NCBI RefSeq assembly: GCF_004014875.1 | Contig: NZ_CP034929.1 | Location: 310,001 to 374,000, forward strand | Length of the DNA stretch: 64,000 nt | DNA from: Nocardioides yefusunii | GTDB taxonomy: Bacteria > Actinomycetota > Actinomycetes > Propionibacteriales > Nocardioidaceae | Direction of reading: 5' to 3' | Part shown: positions 60,376 to 64,000 of the stretch, in pieces | Layout: every line of letters starts with the position of its first letter | Position numbering within the stretch: the first letter of the stretch is position 1 | The notes under the pieces: model-generated | The model's input: the letters and a program-made list of their open reading frames with translations, nothing else | What the model was told of the DNA's origin: nothing | Databases searched by the model: none | Program-made: the position numbers and the translations under genes

Positions 60376-61149
60376 ATGACCGGCCCTGACTCCCTTCCCG
60401 CTCCCTGCCCCGAGCCGGTGGTCCAGACCGATTCCGAGACTGTCGCGGCGTCCGAGGTCGAGCAGCGTGCCCCCTACGACCCGATGCCGCACGGACCCGC
60501 CGAGGTGGGGCTGGGGCCGTGGCCCGGTGGCCGTGACGCCTGGCCCGAGGGTGATCAGTACGACCCCGAACTGCTCGAGAACGGCGACCGTCGCAACGTC
60601 GTCGACCGGTACCGGTACTGGACGATGGAGGCGATCGTCGCCGACCTCGACACCCGACGTCACTCGTTCCACGTCGCGATCGAGAACTGGCAGCACGACT
60701 TCAACATCGGGACGATCGTCCGTTCGGCCAACGCGTTCATGGCTGCCGAGGTACACATCGTCGGCAACCGCCGCTGGAACCGTCGCGGTGCGATGGTGAC
60801 CGACCGCTACCAGCACATCCGTCACCACGAGGACGTCCCCGCGCTGGCCGAGTACCTGCGCTCGATCCCCGAGGAGGACGGTGGTCCGGTGCAGCTCTAC
60901 GGCATCGACAACCTGCCCGGTTCGTTCGAACTGGAGTCGATGGAGATGCCTGAGCGGGTCTGCTTCCTCTTCGGCCAGGAGGGCCCGGGTCTCTCCGAGC
61001 GTGCTCGCGAGGTCGTCGACGGCACGTTCTCGATCGCGCAGTTCGGCTCCACCCGCTCGATCAACGCCTCCGCGGCCGCGGCGATCGCAATGCACTCCTG
61101 GGTCGTGAAGCACGCCGACCTCTCCGCCGACGCTGCCTGGCGCGGCTGA
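60376..61149 (+). CDS. SpoU/TrmH family RNA methyltransferase
   Basis: SAM-dependent 2'-O-methyltransferase of 257 residues. The three knot motifs are present: NIGTIVRSANAFMAAEVHIV (motif 1), VCFLFGQEGPGLSERAREVV (motif 2) and FSIAQFGSTRSINASAAAAI (motif 3, with Ser where many members have Gly-Ser-Leu). The first 70 residues are an acidic, proline-rich extension without known domain. It may act on tRNA or rRNA; which position is not clear. ATG 60376. Confidence 0.87.
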   Translation: MTGPDSLPAPCPEPVVQTDSETVAASEVEQRAPYDPMPHGPAEVGLGPWPGGRDAWPEGDQYDPELLENGDRRNVVDRYRYWTMEAIVADLDTRRHSFHVAIENWQHDFNIGTIVRSANAFMAAEVHIVGNRRWNRRGAMVTDRYQHIRHHEDVPALAEYLRSIPEEDGGPVQLYGIDNLPGSFELESMEMPERVCFLFGQEGPGLSERAREVVDGTFSIAQFGSTRSINASAAAAIAMHSWVVKHADLSADAAWRG

Positions 61150-61619
61150 CACCGGCCGACCTCGCGTCGCTGGTACTCAGCGGGAATCGATCAGTTCGGC
61201 CAGTGCGTGAACTGACTCCTCGCCGCGGTCACCGGAGATCTGGGCGGAGTCGGGCATCGGCCCCAACTGGGAAGGCAGTTCACGCTCGGGAAGCTGCTGA
61301 AAGCAGGGGGTCCGCCCCAACTGCCTGCTGAATCGGGGTCAGGCCTGCGCACCGCCCCAACTGCTGCCTGGCAGCCACGCACCAGTCAAAAGTGCTGCTG
61401 GTCGGCCGATTTCACAGCACTTCTGACTGGTGCGCGAGTGATCCGCGCAGCGGAGCCACGGCGCATGAGGAGTGCAACTTCACCGTCCCCTCGCCGATCC
61501 GCAGGGCGGGGGCGGCGCGTGCCCCGAAGCGTCGTTGCCATTTCGTGATGGGCGCTGGTCGGAGTGCAGAAGCGGACCACTACCCTGTAGTCGCTGACCC
61601 GTCTGTCCTAGGAGAGTTC
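61150..61619. other. 470-base non-coding region before fba
   Basis: No gene seen. It holds an inverted repeat GCGTGAACTG/CAGTTCACGC (61205-61214 and 61276-61285), three copies of CCCCAACTG (61261, 61315, 61355), a long palindrome (61378-61434), and, near the end, the fba promoter region with a possible -10 around TACCCTGTAG. Confidence 0.6.
61378..61434. repeat. long palindrome, 20-bp arms
   Basis: Arms CGCACCAGTCAAAAGTGCTG and CAGCACTTCTGACTGGTGCG pair with one mismatch around a 17-base loop. The geometry matches the elements at 39161 and 62720, but the sequence is different. Confidence 0.8.
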
Positions 61620-62654
<1,035 letters not shown>

Positions 62655-62668
62655 TCCAGAGCTGAACA

Positions 62669-62708
62669 CGCGAAGGCCCGCCATCCGTCAGGATGGCGGG
62701 CCTTCGCG
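62669..62708 (+). terminator. terminator after fba
   Basis: Perfect 18-bp arms CGCGAAGGCCCGCCATCC and complement with loop GTCA. Confidence 0.87.
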
Positions 62709-62719
62709 CTGCTCAGACG

Positions 62720-62779
62720 CGCAATTGTCGGATTGATGCGCCGACACGCTGTGGCGGTGGCATCAATCCGACAGTTGCG
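62720..62779. repeat. CGCAATTGTCGG palindromic element, copy 2
   Basis: Left arm CGCAATTGTCGGATTGATGC is identical to copy 1; the right arm has one change (ACAGTT for ACAATT). Loop 20 bases, related to the reverse complement of the copy 1 loop, so the insert orientation is opposite. Confidence 0.88.
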
Positions 62780-62793
62780 CCGGGGCGAGGCAG

Positions 62794-64000
62794 CTACTGG
62801 TTCCAGAGGTGGTTCGGGTGGCCGGTGCGTCCGGGCGTCGTCGGCGGGATGTACGGGACGTCGCGTTCCTTCGCGTCGTCGCCGGACGGCTTGGGCGGCT
62901 TCGGGGCGCCGGGAGCTGCGCCCATGTGCTTGGGACGTTCCAGGAACATCACCGTCACCAGACCCAGCACGAGGACGGCCGGGACCACCCACAACGTCTC
63001 ACGGAAGACGTCGGTGTAGGCCTGCATCACTGCGGGCGGCATGACGCCGTCGGTGGAGACCGACGTCGTCTCGGCGCCGCCCTCAGCCGCTGCGAGTCCG
63101 TGGGCGCGCAGGCGGGCGTCGAGCAGCAGGGCCGCGACGGCGGAACCGAGCACGGCTCCGATCTGACGCGTGGTGTTGTAGACGCCGGCACCGGCTCCGG
63201 CCTGGTGCATCGGCAGGTTGCGGTTGGCGGTCGCCGAGAGCGGACCCCACAGGCAGGCGGCGCCGCAGCCCATGACGGCCAGCACGACGATCGCCTTCCA
63301 GACCGCGACGTCGGGCGTCAGGAGCAGGCACAGCGACGCCATCGCGGCGGTCGCCAACCCGAACCCGACGGCGGTGATCCACTTCGGGTGCACCCGGTCG
63401 GTGGCCCTACCGACGACGCCGGCCAGGAGCATCGAGGCCAGCGCCAGCGGCGCCATCAGCAGACCAGACTCGGTGGGGGACCAGCCGCGCACTGCCTGGG
63501 CGTAGAGCATCAGCGGGAAACCCATCGAGGTGAACGCGAACGAGACGGTCGCGATCGCCACGTTGGAGGTGGAGAAGTTGCGGTCGCGGAAGAGTTCGAG
63601 CGGCATCAGCGGCTCGTTGCGGTTGCGGGCCTGCCACACCACGAACGCGACCAGGACGACGAGCCCGACCAGGATCAACTGCCACACCGTGACGGAGCCG
63701 ATCGCCGGGCCCCAGCCGTTCTCGCCGGCTTCCTGGATGCCCAGAACGAGGGCCAGCATGCCCACGCCGAACAGGACGACGCCCGGGACGTCGAAGCGGT
63801 GCGGGTGGGTGGAGAGGTTCGGGACCAGCTTCATCGCCAGGACGAACCCGACGACGCCGACGGGGATGTTGACGAAGAAGATCCACTCCCAGCCCAGGTG
63901 GTCCACCAGGACGCCACCGAGCAGCGGGCCGGTCAGGGTCGCGAGTCCGGCGGCGGCGCCCCAGAGCGCCATCGCCTGGCCGCGTCGTTCACGCGGGAAG
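62794..64000 (-). CDS. DHA2-type MFS transporter (N-terminus outside window)
   Basis: C-terminal 400 residues of a 14-helix efflux transporter. At the edge, FPRERRGQAMALWGAAAGLA is followed by the DHA2 motif C region TLTGPLLGGVLVDHLGWEWI and FFVNIPVGVVGFVLA. The last 45 residues are a polar tail ending RTGHPNHLWNQ. The frame runs open to 64000, so the start lies further right. Substrate unknown. Convergent with fba across terminator and palindromic element. Confidence 0.9.
   Translation of the reverse strand, partial: FPRERRGQAMALWGAAAGLATLTGPLLGGVLVDHLGWEWIFFVNIPVGVVGFVLAMKLVPNLSTHPHRFDVPGVVLFGVGMLALVLGIQEAGENGWGPAIGSVTVWQLILVGLVVLVAFVVWQARNRNEPLMPLELFRDRNFSTSNVAIATVSFAFTSMGFPLMLYAQAVRGWSPTESGLLMAPLALASMLLAGVVGRATDRVHPKWITAVGFGLATAAMASLCLLLTPDVAVWKAIVVLAVMGCGAACLWGPLSATANRNLPMHQAGAGAGVYNTTRQIGAVLGSAVAALLLDARLRAHGLAAAEGGAETTSVSTDGVMPPAVMQAYTDVFRETLWVVPAVLVLGLVTVMFLERPKHMGAAPGAPKPPKPSGDDAKERDVPYIPPTTPGRTGHPNHLWNQ

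Overview
The window is high-GC actinobacterial DNA. The gene set points to Nocardioidaceae or a close relative (Nocardioides-like): a FadE5-type acyl-CoA dehydrogenase, an EtfD-type membrane ETF:menaquinone oxidoreductase, an HspR-controlled dnaK-grpE-dnaJ-hspR operon with HAIR operators, an Mrp antiporter operon with fused A and B subunits, and a dUMP-forming type dCTP deaminase. GTG and TTG starts are common, and terminators are long GC hairpins without a T tract. Genes lie on both strands in short operons. I see no rRNA, phage, insertion sequence or CRISPR array.

Layout. 1-5700: fadE5 (cut by the left edge), a TSUP anion exporter with an Rrf2 regulator, two small minus-strand genes, a TetR gene and a divergent lipoprotein. 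5700-7900: tRNA-Gly(CCC), a GDSL hydrolase, dcd, and an iron-box transcription unit with no recognised product. 7900-15650: tetR-mmpL operon, a fatty acyl-CoA ligase next to a truncated YiaA gene, and a DHA2 efflux pump with a divergent MarR gene. 15650-19350: etfD with a very long repeat-rich tail. 19350-24000: an unknown gene, a multiply frameshifted locus, and an IclR regulator divergent from an aromatic-acid MFS transporter. 24000-32400: a secreted/membrane protein, a malyl-CoA lyase pair, GNAT, MFS, GntR and M20 peptidase genes. 32400-39140: mrpA(B)CDEFG. 39280-44000: a sucrase/ferredoxin-like protein, an MFS protein, a membrane protein and a secreted metzincin. 44260-54800: heat-shock operon, receiver protein, CtaG/CopD and CopC, and clpB. 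54900-64000: membrane protein, CPBP protease, NmrA-like oxidoreductase, orotate phosphoribosyltransferase family protein, EamA and DedA proteins, SpoU methyltransferase, fba, and a DHA2 transporter cut by the right edge.

How parts connect. fadE5 and etfD are 18 kb apart but carry almost the same palindrome (TTACTCGCGAGTAA) upstream. One feeds electrons to ETF and the other passes them to menaquinone, so they look like one fatty-acid oxidation regulon. dnaK and clpB share HspR-type HAIR operators, and hspR itself lies in the dnaK operon. The two malyl-CoA lyase-like genes form an operon behind a 22-bp perfect palindrome.

The least explained material is non-coding: two families of intergenic palindromes with 16-20 bp arms, an iron-box unit with a terminator but no convincing protein, and short tandem duplications sitting on several stop codons. 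The most striking protein feature is the EtfD tail, with nine SLFD motifs in about 450 Ala/Pro-rich residues.
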